DNA from: Roseomonas marmotae
GTDB lineage: Bacteria; Pseudomonadota; Alphaproteobacteria; Acetobacterales; Acetobacteraceae
Reading direction: 5' to 3'
Assembly: GCF_017654485.1 (NCBI RefSeq)
Contig: NZ_CP061091.1
Span: 1,563,501-1,627,500 of the forward strand
DNA: 64,000 nt
Below the pieces are notes generated by a model. That model saw only the letters and a program-made list of their open reading frames with translations, was not told where the DNA came from and made no database searches. Both the position numbers and the translations under genes were made by a program. This document shows, one piece after another, positions 44,324 through 54,890 of the stretch. Numbering within the stretch: position 1 is the stretch's first letter; each line of letters starts with the position of its first letter.

Positions 44324-44613
44324 GCCAGAGAAGCCTCCCCGGAGCATGGCGCCGGTGGGGTTGGGGCGGGCGGGGCAGGGGGCATCTGAATCAGGTCCTG
44401 GCGATCCTGAAGGCCAGGGTGGCGCCGGGGCATGGCGGCGGCAAGGGTGTGAGGCGCCGAATTCCGCGCTCCCGGCCGCGCCGCGCCGCTCAGCGCCGGC
44501 CAGCCCACTGACAGGCGGACATCAGCACAGGACGGATGGAAACGGCGGAATGGCGCGGGCCGGGGGGCGCGCCTTCCCGGCCGGTGCGGGAGATCGGCCT
44601 GGCCGCGGACGCG
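44324..44613. other. 290-bp intergenic region between EamA operon and phosphoesterase gene
   Basis: I see nothing beyond G+C-rich sequence with overlapping spurious open frames: no clear promoter, hairpin with a U tract, or RNA gene. The promoter of the EamA operon must lie at its left end. Confidence 0.35.
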
Positions 44614-45486
44614 CTAGGGCGCCTGAGACGCGGCCTCCGCCGCCTCCTCCTGCGCCGCGATATCGGTCAGGCGCTGCTTTGGCCAGGCCGGGGCAGGGGC
44701 GGCGACCCAGCCTTCGCCATTCCAGCGGCGTGGTTCGATCCGCGCCACGTTCCTCTCCACGATGATGCGGTTATAGGCATTGGGGTCGCCGCGCAGCCGC
44801 GTGGAAATGGCCGAGCCCGCCTGCACCACCAGCAGGTCCTGCTGCTGCCGGCGCAGCAGCCCCGTGCGCTCGCCAGCCGCGCCGCGGTGCAGCCGCACAT
44901 AGTCCCGGTGCAGATGGCCCGAGAGGATCAGCCGCACGCCGGCCTTGGCCAGCCGCTCCAGCGCCGGGGCGGCATGGCGCGCGAGCGGCGTATCCGGCCG
45001 CTCCTCCGGCGCCAGGAAGGGGTGATGGGCGACGACGATGCGGAAGAGGTTCTTCGGCAGCATCTCCAGCCGCCCCAGCAGCTTCCGCAGCCCATGGCGC
45101 GGCACCCGGCCGCCTTCCCAGTTGAGGTGCCAGCCGCCGCGGATGACGGTGTTCAGCCCGATCACCGCCAGTTCCTCATCCCGCCAGAGCGGCTCCGTCT
45201 CCGGCGAGACGTGGCGGCGCCAGCGGCCGAAGGGGTCCAGGAAGCGTTCCCAGGGGTAGAAGGTGGTGATGTCGTGATTGCCCGGCACCGCCAGCACCGG
45301 CGACTTCAGGCGGGAAAGGAAGGCGGCGGCGGCGATGAATTCGCGGTTCCGCGCCCGCATGGTCAGGTCGCCGCTGACCACCACGAGATGCGCGGGGTCC
45401 TCGTTCAGCGCCTCCACCAGCGCCTCGGCGGCCCTGTGGTCGATGAGGTTGAAATGCAGGTCGGAGATATGATCGACCACCCTCAT
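44614..45486 (-). CDS. Calcineurin-like metallophosphoesterase
   Basis: A 290-aa cytosolic phosphoesterase with the complete dimetal site: HISDLHFN, VVSGDLTMRA, VPGNHDITT, IVVAHHPF and ILSGHLHRDY. It resembles the Icc/CpdA group (cyclic-nucleotide phosphodiesterase-like) but the substrate is uncertain. A C-terminal tail of about 30 residues (LTDIAAQEEAAEAASQAP) is acidic. It overlaps by four bases the end of the upstream lipid-kinase-like gene, so the two are co-translated. Confidence 0.92.
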   Translation of the reverse strand: MRVVDHISDLHFNLIDHRAAEALVEALNEDPAHLVVVSGDLTMRARNREFIAAAAFLSRLKSPVLAVPGNHDITTFYPWERFLDPFGRWRRHVSPETEPLWRDEELAVIGLNTVIRGGWHLNWEGGRVPRHGLRKLLGRLEMLPKNLFRIVVAHHPFLAPEERPDTPLARHAAPALERLAKAGVRLILSGHLHRDYVRLHRGAAGERTGLLRRQQQDLLVVQAGSAISTRLRGDPNAYNRIIVERNVARIEPRRWNGEGWVAAPAPAWPKQRLTDIAAQEEAAEAASQAP

Positions 45487-46421
45487 GCCAGGCCCTCTGC
45501 CGCCATCGGCAGGGGCGGCGCAGCCATGGCGGGCTGTGGCGATGCCAGCACCAGCAGGGCACGGGGGCGGATGGAATAACGCAGAGGGGTTCGCAGCAGC
45601 ATCGCCTCACCATCGTTCATGACCCGAAGGTGGCTGCGGCGGCTCAGGATATCCAGGGTCTCCGCCTCGCCGGAGATCAGTCCGGGCTGGCTCCGCCAGC
45701 GTCCCAGCGCCATGGAGGTCAGTATCCGGGCGATCCATAGCAGGTCGAACTGGCGCACCACATGCCAGCTCAGCCGCCCCGTATCCAGCCGGGGCCGGTG
45801 GAAGAAATGGCCGGGCGCTTCGTCATAGGCGTTGTTCACGACGGAGATGGCGCGGCTCCAGACCCGCCGCATCTCGCCGCCACCCGTCCGCAGCCCCAGC
45901 CGCAGCGGCGGGTGGTGCAGCAGCGCGCGGGCGAGCGCCACCACCACCCGCCAGCGCGGCGCCAGCCCGCCGCGTCCGCGCACCTTCTCCCGGTGCAGGC
46001 CCATGCGGTTGGGCAGGCCGATGACGGACTGGCAGAGGAAGACCTCGCCATTCACCAGGCCGATATCGATGCGGCGCGGGGTGGCCCGCGCCAGGGCGGC
46101 GGCCGCTTCCTCCGGCGCCAGGGGCAGGCCCAGGTCGCGCGCCAGCAGGTTCAGCGTGCCCAGCGGCAATATCGCCATCGGCACCGGACCGCCTGCCAAC
46201 CGCGCGGCGGCGGTGCGGATGGTGCCGTCGCCACCGCCCACCACCACCACATCCGGCTGCAGGGCCAGCGCCGCCTCCAGCCGCGTATCCAGGTCGCCGC
46301 CGGCCTCCACCTCCAGTACCTCCAGCCCGGCATCCCGCAAGGCGGCTGGGATCAGCGTCAGCAACTCTGGCCGGGCGAGCAGAGTCCCGGCGCGCGGATT
46401 TAGTAGCAGGGCAGCACGCAT
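45483..46421 (-). CDS. Diacylglycerol kinase-family lipid kinase
   Basis: A 312-aa DAGK_cat protein related to YegS/BmrU. The nucleotide-binding motif is VVVVGGGDGTIRTAA, and ILPLGTLNLLARDLGLP follows. The C-terminal beta-sandwich holds GEVFLCQSVIGLPNRMG. It probably phosphorylates a lipid such as diacylglycerol or phosphatidylglycerol. The start MRAALLLNPRAG matches homologues; a longer in-frame extension to 46535 is not supported. Operon with the metallophosphoesterase may link phospholipid or phosphate metabolism (inference). Confidence 0.88.
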   Translation of the reverse strand: MRAALLLNPRAGTLLARPELLTLIPAALRDAGLEVLEVEAGGDLDTRLEAALALQPDVVVVGGGDGTIRTAAARLAGGPVPMAILPLGTLNLLARDLGLPLAPEEAAAALARATPRRIDIGLVNGEVFLCQSVIGLPNRMGLHREKVRGRGGLAPRWRVVVALARALLHHPPLRLGLRTGGGEMRRVWSRAISVVNNAYDEAPGHFFHRPRLDTGRLSWHVVRQFDLLWIARILTSMALGRWRSQPGLISGEAETLDILSRRSHLRVMNDGEAMLLRTPLRYSIRPRALLVLASPQPAMAAPPLPMAAEGLA

Positions 46422-46611
46422 CGGGATTCCATTCAGGCGCCGTTCTCTCGCAGGCGCGCAACGCGCCGCTTGTGGGGCAGGTTGCCCCCCGGTGGCGAGG
46501 GTGGGCATTCGCACGGTCGCGTGCATGGCCCCCAATTTAACGGCGCTTCAGGACCCCTTCACCCTCGGGAGCGATAATCAGCAGGCCGGACAAAAAAAGA
46601 GAGAGACCCCG

Positions 46612-46734
46612 ATGCGCCACGAGATCAAGTCTGCCCCGATCACCGCCACCAGCCTGATCACCGGACTGGTGGAGCTGCCCTGGGGGGCGCCACTCTTCGG
46701 CACCCTGCCCAGCCACGCCCCGCGCAGGGGCTAA
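46612..46734 (+). CDS. Candidate 40-aa small protein
   Basis: Short frame [20 protein letters not shown]... ending SHAPRRG. It has a plausible ribosome site (GAGAGA seven bases before the ATG, after a run of seven A), and a strong U-tract hairpin lies 34 bases downstream on the same strand, which makes a short transcription unit credible. There is no signal peptide or known motif; the middle is mildly hydrophobic. It is divergent from the lipid-kinase gene and convergent with acnA. It may instead be non-coding, or a small RNA that ends at the hairpin. Confidence 0.35.
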   Translation: MRHEIKSAPITATSLITGLVELPWGAPLFGTLPSHAPRRG

Positions 46735-46767
46735 GGTCCCGGAAGTCCGGCTCATCCGGGAGGGGAA

Positions 46768-46803
46768 AAAAAGGGCGCGGCCCACCAGGACCGCGCCCTT
46801 TTT
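46768..46803. terminator. Bidirectional terminator between acnA and the 40-codon frame
   Basis: Arms 46768-46780 and 46791-46803 are perfect 13-base complements including A/T ends. The minus strand reads into eight T residues after the stem (terminating acnA), and the plus strand into a T run after the other arm. Confidence 0.85.
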
Positions 46804-46841
46804 CCGTGCCGGCCCCCTGCGGAGGCCGGCCTGGGTCAGTC

Positions 46842-49547
<2,706 letters not shown>

Positions 49548-49652
49548 GGTTGGAGCTTCCCACGTCATATTGCTGCGAACGCTGCCGCTTATTACACGGC
49601 TTCTTTCCCCGGTCCATCGGCCCTGGGACGCGCAGGGGGACTGACGGGTTCA

Positions 49653-50267
49653 ATGTTGGAAGCGCTGGAACTGGCCGTGGTTCGCGGGGAGCGGATAATA
49701 TTCGCCGGACTTTCCTTCCGGTGCGGCCCAGGGGAGGCCCTGCTGCTGACAGGGCCGAACGGCGCCGGGAAGTCCACACTGCTGCGGCTGTTGGCGGGGC
49801 TGGTGCCGCCGGCCGAGGGCAGTCTGCTCTGGAATGGCGGTGACGCCCTGGCCGATGGACCCGCGCATTCGGCCCGGCTGCGCTATCTGGCCCATGCCGA
49901 TGCGCTGAAGCCCGGCCTGACGCTGCGGGAGAACCTGCAGTTCTGGTCCCGCCTCTGGGGCGGGGATGTGGGGACGGCGCTGGAAGCGGTCGGGCTGCGG
50001 GGACTGGAGCATCTGCCGGCACGCATGCTCTCCGCCGGGCAGAAGCGGCGGGCGGCGCTGGCGCGGCTGGCGCTGGCACCGGTGCCGCTCTGGCTGCTGG
50101 ACGAGCCCAGCGTGGGGCTCGACAGCGCCTCCATCGAACTCTTCGGCGCCATGCTGGCGGCGCACCGGGCGGCCGGGGGCGCGGTGATCGCGGCGACGCA
50201 TGTGGGCCTGCCCCTGCCCGGGGCCGGCGAGCTGCGGCTCACCCCCTGGACGGAAGAGGACGCATGA
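49653..50267 (+). CDS. ccmA: Heme exporter ATP-binding protein CcmA
   Basis: A 204-aa ATPase of the CcmABCD complex, which releases holo-CcmE during cytochrome c maturation. Walker A is [12 protein letters not shown], the signature [14 protein letters not shown], and Walker [13 protein letters not shown]. The start follows GGGGGACTGACGGG; only about 105 bases separate it from divergent acnA. Its stop overlaps the ccmB start by four bases. ccmC and later genes are not present downstream. Confidence 0.94.
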   Translation: MLEALELAVVRGERIIFAGLSFRCGPGEALLLTGPNGAGKSTLLRLLAGLVPPAEGSLLWNGGDALADGPAHSARLRYLAHADALKPGLTLRENLQFWSRLWGGDVGTALEAVGLRGLEHLPARMLSAGQKRRAALARLALAPVPLWLLDEPSVGLDSASIELFGAMLAAHRAAGGAVIAATHVGLPLPGAGELRLTPWTEEDA

Positions 50268-50914
50268 TCGCGCTGCTGCGGCGGGAATGGCTGCTCGCCG
50301 CTCGCCACCCCGGCGATACCCTCGCGGCGATGCTCTTCTTCCTGCTGGTGACCGCGCTGTTTCCCTTCGGCGTCGGCCCTGCGCCGGAGATGCTGGCGCG
50401 TCTGGCCCCCGGCGCGCTGCTGGCGGCCGCGCTGCTGGCGGCACTGCTGCCGCTGGACCGCCTCTTCGCGCTGGAGGCCGAGGACGGGTCGCTGGACCAG
50501 CTGCTGCTCTCCGGCCTCGCGCCCGCGCAGCTGGCGGCGGTGAAGGCCCTGGCGCACTGGCTGACGACCGGCGGGCCGCTGCTGCTGGCCAGCCCTGTCG
50601 CCGCCGCCATGCTGAACCTGCCGGTGGCGGCCTGGGGAGTGGCGGCGCTGGCGCTGGGGCTCGCGACGCTCTTCCTCTCCCTGCTTGGCACGGCAGGGGC
50701 GGCGCTGACGCTGGGCGCGCGGCGCGGCGGGGTGCTGCTGCCGCTGCTGGTGCTGCCGCTGGCCATCCCCGCCATGATCTTCGGCGCCGCGGGTATCGAG
50801 GCCGCGGCCAGCGGCGTGTCCTGGCACCCCTTCCTGCTGCTGCTGGGCGCGCTGACCGCCGCCGCCCTGCCGCTGGCACCGCTGGCCGCCGGGGCGGCTC
50901 TCAGGGCGGAATGA
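50264..50914 (+). CDS. ccmB: Heme exporter membrane protein CcmB
   Basis: A 216-aa inner-membrane partner of CcmA with six predicted helices. It begins [39 protein letters not shown], the family opening; [19 protein letters not shown] is also conserved. The last 30 residues ([29 protein letters not shown]) are repeated in degraded form about 550 bp downstream. Nothing suggests that this copy is broken. Confidence 0.94.
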   Translation: MIALLRREWLLAARHPGDTLAAMLFFLLVTALFPFGVGPAPEMLARLAPGALLAAALLAALLPLDRLFALEAEDGSLDQLLLSGLAPAQLAAVKALAHWLTTGGPLLLASPVAAAMLNLPVAAWGVAALALGLATLFLSLLGTAGAALTLGARRGGVLLPLLVLPLAIPAMIFGAAGIEAAASGVSWHPFLLLLGALTAAALPLAPLAAGAALRAE

Positions 50915-51008
50915 ATCGAATGCAAAACAACCGGCGGTTCTGTTGGCGCTCGCCTAGCCTGGGCGTGAGGGGAGGCCTGGGCTCTCCGCACAGGGACGGG
51001 GCACGCCG

Positions 51009-51344
51009 ATGGCGCAGAACGAGAACCCGGCTCCGCCGGCGCCAGTGATGCTGGATGATGCGACGCTGGGCCTGGTGGCCGGCGGAACGGGCGGGGCCGT
51101 CCCAGGCATCTTCATGCGCGTCGTCGATGGCCAGATCACCGTGAGTTCGTCCGCGCATCCGTTCCCGGGGAGTCCGCCAATGCCCATATCCGCGCCCGTG
51201 ATAGTGCCACCCGGGGCCGGTCAATCCTTCGTCCCCCCTCCGGGTTTTTCGGGCATGAGTGGCCCGGATGGTCAGATGCCTCAGGGGCCGAAAGCCAGCG
51301 AGCAAGACGCTCACGGAACAGAAGCGGGAATCCGGCACCCCTGA
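51009..51344 (+). CDS. Small protein with double-glycine leader, copy 1
   Basis: A 111-aa protein with no known domain. The N-terminus MAQNENPAPPAPVMLDDATLGLVAGG matches the double-glycine leader pattern (L at -12, L at -7, V at -4, GG at -2/-1) processed by peptidase-containing ABC exporters. The predicted exported part (about 85 aa) is rich in Pro, Gly and Ser (for example HPFPGSPPMPISAPVIVPPGAG). No exporter gene is near. It is one of two such genes, apparently created with the adjacent ccmB tail by a tandem duplication. Bacteriocin, signal or adhesin roles are possible; none can be shown here. Confidence 0.6.
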   Translation: MAQNENPAPPAPVMLDDATLGLVAGGTGGAVPGIFMRVVDGQITVSSSAHPFPGSPPMPISAPVIVPPGAGQSFVPPPGFSGMSGPDGQMPQGPKASEQDAHGTEAGIRHP

Positions 51345-51372
51345 AGGGCTAACCGTTCAGTGGCATGGCGCA

Positions 51373-51460
51373 GCCTGGCGCCCTTCCTGCTGCTGGATGC
51401 GCTGACCGCCGCCGCCCTGCCGCTGGCACCGCGGCCAGCACGGCGCTGCGGGCGGATTAA
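51373..51460 (+). pseudogene. Remnant of the ccmB 3' end
   Basis: This stretch repeats the last part of ccmB: 51399-51432 equals 50849-50882 over 34 bases, and matching continues in degraded form on both sides (one three-base gap; a later frame change). Translated it reads [19 protein letters not shown] against [19 protein letters not shown] in intact CcmB. It is cut off at its 5' end and has lost the proper C-terminus. It marks the left boundary region of the duplicated unit that includes the second leader-peptide gene. Confidence 0.85.
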
Positions 51461-51559
51461 TTCCCGTCCGGCGTTCGAATCGGTCGCGCAAGGGTATGGC
51501 CAGAGGCTCCGCTCAAGCTTAGCCTGTGCCGGATTTCGTCAGTGGTGGGAGAGACGCAG

Positions 51560-51961
51560 ATGATGCAGGAAAAACAAGGGCCAGCGGCCCTGGACGACGC
51601 GGCGCTGGAGCATGTGACCGGCGGCACCGCGGGGGGAAATCACTGGATTGACGCGGACGGAACAGAACATCGAGACGTGCTCGCCCCGATCCAGGTGGTG
51701 AGCGGAAACCCGCCGCCAGAGGATGACGGCTTCGGCCTGGTGCCTGTTGCCGCCTCACCCCAGGCCGGGACCAACACGACCACCCTGTCCGTGCCCACTA
51801 GTCCACCGGAGCCGACGGGCTCCTCGGTGATCCTGCCTCTCCCGGAGCTGCCGACTGGTAGCAGGATCACCACGCTGAGCGAGGATGAGGTCCAGGCCCT
51901 TAGAGACGCTCTGAACCGGCGGGAACCTCCGTCACCGCACGTCGGCGGGGAGACTTCCTGA
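51560..51961 (+). CDS. Small protein with double-glycine leader, copy 2
   Basis: A 133-aa protein. MMQEKQGPAALDDAALEHVTGG is a very good double-glycine leader (L at -12, L at -7, V at -4, GG). The exported part (about 110 aa) differs from copy 1: NHWIDADGTEHRDVLAPIQVV, a Thr/Ser/Pro-rich middle and an acidic helix SEDEVQALRDALNRRE. GGGAG lies nine bases before the first of two adjacent ATGs. The leader and upstream sequence resemble copy 1, while the cargo has diverged strongly. It converges on gpsA. Confidence 0.6.
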   Translation: MMQEKQGPAALDDAALEHVTGGTAGGNHWIDADGTEHRDVLAPIQVVSGNPPPEDDGFGLVPVAASPQAGTNTTTLSVPTSPPEPTGSSVILPLPELPTGSRITTLSEDEVQALRDALNRREPPSPHVGGETS

Positions 51962-51988
51962 AGGATCTGCCCCCGTGTCTCTCGGGGA

Positions 51989-52993
51989 TCAGACCTCTCG
52001 CCGCCTCGGCCGGGTCATGAGCTGTTCCACCGCGCCGGCCACATCCGCCCGGCCGCTCAGCACATCGGCCACGGCGGCGGTGATCGGCATTTCCACCCCC
52101 ACCGTCGCGGCCCGTGCCAGCATGGCCGGGGCGGTGGCCACGCCCTCCGTCACGCTGTTGCGCGCGGCCAGGATATCCTCCAGCCGCTGCCCCTGGCCGA
52201 GCGCCAGGCCCAGCGAGAAATTGCGGCTGCTGCCGCCCGTGCAGGTCAGCAGCAGGTCGCCGAGGCCCGAGAGCCCGGCCACCGTATCCGCCCGCCCACC
52301 CAGCGCCACGGCCAGCCGGGCGATTTCCGCCAGCCCGCGCGTGACCAGCGCGGCGCGCGCATTCTCGCCCAGTCCGGCGCCGATCACCGCGCCGGCGGCG
52401 ATGGCGATGACGTTCTTCGCCGCGCCGCCGACTTCCACCCCCACCGGGTCATCCTGCCCGTAAAGGCGGAAGCAGGGGGTGGAGAGCTGCCCCGCCGCCG
52501 TCTCCCGCAGCCGGGCATCGGTGCTGGCCACGACGGCGGCCGCCGGCAGCCCGGCCGCCACCTCCCGCGCGAAATTGGGGCCGGAGAGCACGCCCGCCGG
52601 CAGGCCCGGCCGCATCTCCGTGACGATTTCCAGCGGCAGGCGCAACGTGCCGAGCTCGACGCCCTTGGCGGCGATCAGGCTGGGCGGCAGGGCCGGTAGC
52701 CCCGCCAGCACTCCGGCCAGATGCTGGGACGGCACCACCAGCAATGCCAGCGCGGCGCCTTCCAGCGCCTCCCCGGCATCGGCGGTGACGCGCAGCCCTT
52801 CCGGCAGCGGCTGCCCCGGCAGATGGGCGGCATTCTCGCGTGTCGCCTGCATCGCGGCGGCGCGCGCGGGGTCGCGGGCCCAGAGCACGGTCTCCGCCCC
52901 GGCGCGCATGGCCTGGATGGCCAGGGCGGTGCCCCAGGCCCCGGCCCCGATGACGGCGATCCTGGCCGGGCCGCCCCCGGCAGTCCCGCTCAT
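51989..52993 (-). CDS. gpsA: Glycerol-3-phosphate dehydrogenase [NAD(P)+]
   Basis: A 334-aa cytosolic enzyme that makes sn-glycerol 3-phosphate for phospholipid synthesis. N-terminal Rossmann motif IAVIGAGAWGTALAIQ; the catalytic Lys lies in VEVGGAAKNVIAIAAG; GLSGLGDLLLTCTGGSSRNFSLG is a family signature. It overlaps rlmJ by four bases. The gpsA-(rlmJ)-tsaD order next to hemC is a known alphaproteobacterial arrangement. Confidence 0.95.
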   Translation of the reverse strand: MSGTAGGGPARIAVIGAGAWGTALAIQAMRAGAETVLWARDPARAAAMQATRENAAHLPGQPLPEGLRVTADAGEALEGAALALLVVPSQHLAGVLAGLPALPPSLIAAKGVELGTLRLPLEIVTEMRPGLPAGVLSGPNFAREVAAGLPAAAVVASTDARLRETAAGQLSTPCFRLYGQDDPVGVEVGGAAKNVIAIAAGAVIGAGLGENARAALVTRGLAEIARLAVALGGRADTVAGLSGLGDLLLTCTGGSSRNFSLGLALGQGQRLEDILAARNSVTEGVATAPAMLARAATVGVEMPITAAVADVLSGRADVAGAVEQLMTRPRRREV

Positions 52994-53817
52994 TCCTCGG
53001 CCAGCCGGGTCACGGCGAAGCCTTCGCCCCGCTCGCCCCCGCCCAGCTTCTCCAGCAGGGCGGCAAGGATGGCCTCGGCCTCCTCCCCGAACTTCCAGGG
53101 CGGGTTGACCACCACCAGGCCGCAGCCATTCAGCCGCTGCGGGTCCGTCGGCTCCCGCAGCCAGATCTCGCAGGCGATGATATCCCGCACCCCGCTGTCG
53201 GACAGGGCGGTGTGGAAGGCGCGCACGGGGGCACGGTGCTTGATGGGATACCAGGCAGCCTGCACCCCGGCGCGGAAGCGGTGCGCCACGGTGGCGATCC
53301 CCTCGGCCATCCGCTCGAACTCGCCCTCCTCCTCGAAGGGCGGGTCGATCAGCACCAGCCCGCGCTTCTCCTGGAAGGGGGTGAGGGCGGTCAGCGCCTC
53401 CCAGCCGTCGCGCTTATGGACGGCCACCTGCGGGTCGCCCCGGAACAGGGCGCGCAGCGTGGCGTGGTCCTGCTCATGCAACTCGCAGAGCACGAGGCGG
53501 TCATTGGGCCGCAGCACCATGCGGGTCAGGCTGGGGCTGCCGGGATAGACGGGCGGGAAGCCGGCGCGGCGCAGCAGGGCCAGCCATTCCGCCAGCGGCC
53601 CCTCGGTGATCTCCATCAGCCGGCCGACGCCGCGCTGCCATTCGCCCGTGCGCTCGGCCTCGCTGCCGGTCAGGTCATAGGTGCCGATGCCGGCATGGGT
53701 ATCCAGCACGCGGAAGGGGGTTTCCTTCACCTCCAGCCGCCGCAGCAGGCGCAGCAGCAGGGCGTGCTTCATGCAGTCGGCGAAATTGCCGGCATGGAAG
53801 GCGTGACGATAGTTCAT
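52990..53817 (-). CDS. rlmJ: 23S rRNA (adenine-2030-N6)-methyltransferase RlmJ
   Basis: A 275-aa SAM-dependent methyltransferase that modifies A2030 of 23S rRNA. MNYRHAFHAGNFADCMKHALL is the family N-terminus; SAM site VLDTHAGIGTYDL; catalytic motif IV LVLIDPPFEEEGEF. It lies between tsaD and gpsA with four-base overlaps on both sides, so the three genes are one translationally coupled operon. Confidence 0.94.
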   Translation of the reverse strand: MNYRHAFHAGNFADCMKHALLLRLLRRLEVKETPFRVLDTHAGIGTYDLTGSEAERTGEWQRGVGRLMEITEGPLAEWLALLRRAGFPPVYPGSPSLTRMVLRPNDRLVLCELHEQDHATLRALFRGDPQVAVHKRDGWEALTALTPFQEKRGLVLIDPPFEEEGEFERMAEGIATVAHRFRAGVQAAWYPIKHRAPVRAFHTALSDSGVRDIIACEIWLREPTDPQRLNGCGLVVVNPPWKFGEEAEAILAALLEKLGGGERGEGFAVTRLAEE

Positions 53818-54854
53818 GCAGCAAGCTCCGCGAGCGGCCAGCGGGGGCGGGGGGCGTGGTCCAGCGGGTCGGTCAGTCCGGCGCGCAGGCGCTCGATGCC
53901 GGCCCAGGCGATCATGACGGCATTGTCGGTGCAGAGGCGGATGGGCGGCGCCACCAGCGGCAGGCCGTGCTTCTCCGCTACCCCGGCCAGGGCGACGCGC
54001 ACCGCCTGGTTGGCCGCGACGCCGCCGGCCACCACCATGGCGGTGGGGCCGTCCATCATGGCCAGTGCGTTCTTCGCCCGGTCCGCCAGCACGGCGGCCA
54101 CCACGCGCTGGAAGGTGGCGGCGAGGTCGGCGCGGTCCTGCCCGGTCCGCAGCTTCGGGATGGTCTGCGCCACGGCGGTCTTGAGGCCGCTGAAGGAGAA
54201 GTCGCAGCCCGGCCGCCCCAGCATCGGCCGGGGCAGGGGGAAGCGGTGGGGGTCGCCCGTCTGCGCCAGCCTCTCCAGCGCCGGGCCGCCGGGCCAGGGC
54301 AGGCCCATCAGCTTGGCGGATTTGTCGAAGGCCTCGCCCACGGCGTCGTCCAGCGTGGAGCCGAGGCGGCGGTACTGGCCGAGCCCTTCCACCGCCACGC
54401 ACTGGCAATGCCCGCCGGAGAGCAGCAGCAGCAGGTAGGGGAACTTCGCCCCGCCCTCGACCAACCCCGGCAGCCGCGCCGTCAGCGCATGTCCCTCCAG
54501 GTGGTTCACGGCCACGAAGGGCAGGTCATGGGCGATGGCCATGCCCTTGCCGAAGGTGGCGCAGACGATCAGCCCGCCGATCAGCCCGGGGCCGGAGGTG
54601 GCGGCGATGCCGCCGAGATCCGCAGCCTTCACCCCGGCGCGGGCCAGCACATCGGCCGTCAGCGCCGGCAGATGCGCCAGATGCGCGCGGGCCGCGATCT
54701 CCGGCACCACGCCGCCGAAAGGCGTGTGTTCCGCCAGCTGGCTGCGCACGGCTTCCGCCAGCACGGTGCCGTCCGGCGCCAGCACGGCGGCGGCGGTTTC
54801 GTCGCAACTCGCCTCCAATCCCAGAACCGGACCCCTGATCAGCACGCCCTGCAT
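53814..54854 (-). CDS. tsaD: tRNA N6-threonylcarbamoyladenosine transferase TsaD
   Basis: A 346-aa ASKHA-fold enzyme that transfers the threonylcarbamoyl group to A37 of ANN-decoding tRNAs with TsaB and TsaE. VLGLEASCDETAAAVL opens the protein, NHLEGHALTARL supplies the metal His pair, and LCTDNAVMIAWAG the metal Asp. The start gives MQGVLIRGPVLGLEASCDE; the frame stays open far upstream but is antisense to hemC there. It is divergent from hemC with only 36 bases between starts. Confidence 0.95.
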   Translation of the reverse strand: MQGVLIRGPVLGLEASCDETAAAVLAPDGTVLAEAVRSQLAEHTPFGGVVPEIAARAHLAHLPALTADVLARAGVKAADLGGIAATSGPGLIGGLIVCATFGKGMAIAHDLPFVAVNHLEGHALTARLPGLVEGGAKFPYLLLLLSGGHCQCVAVEGLGQYRRLGSTLDDAVGEAFDKSAKLMGLPWPGGPALERLAQTGDPHRFPLPRPMLGRPGCDFSFSGLKTAVAQTIPKLRTGQDRADLAATFQRVVAAVLADRAKNALAMMDGPTAMVVAGGVAANQAVRVALAGVAEKHGLPLVAPPIRLCTDNAVMIAWAGIERLRAGLTDPLDHAPRPRWPLAELAA

Positions 54855-54890
54855 CCTTATTCTGCCTTCCCCATCGGGTGCCGGGGTTCT

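Larger units (their letters stand above)
46422..46841. other. 420-bp intergenic region between lipid-kinase gene and acnA
   Basis: Holds a candidate 40-codon gene (46612-46734) and a bidirectional terminator (46768-46803), listed separately. The remainder (46422-46611), upstream of the lipid-kinase gene, has no clear promoter. Confidence 0.5.

Noticed and set aside
51360..51563. 67-codon plus-strand frame after the first leader-peptide gene
   Set aside because: Its first part is the decayed copy of the ccmB 3' end and the rest is arginine-rich without meaning; annotated as pseudogene instead.
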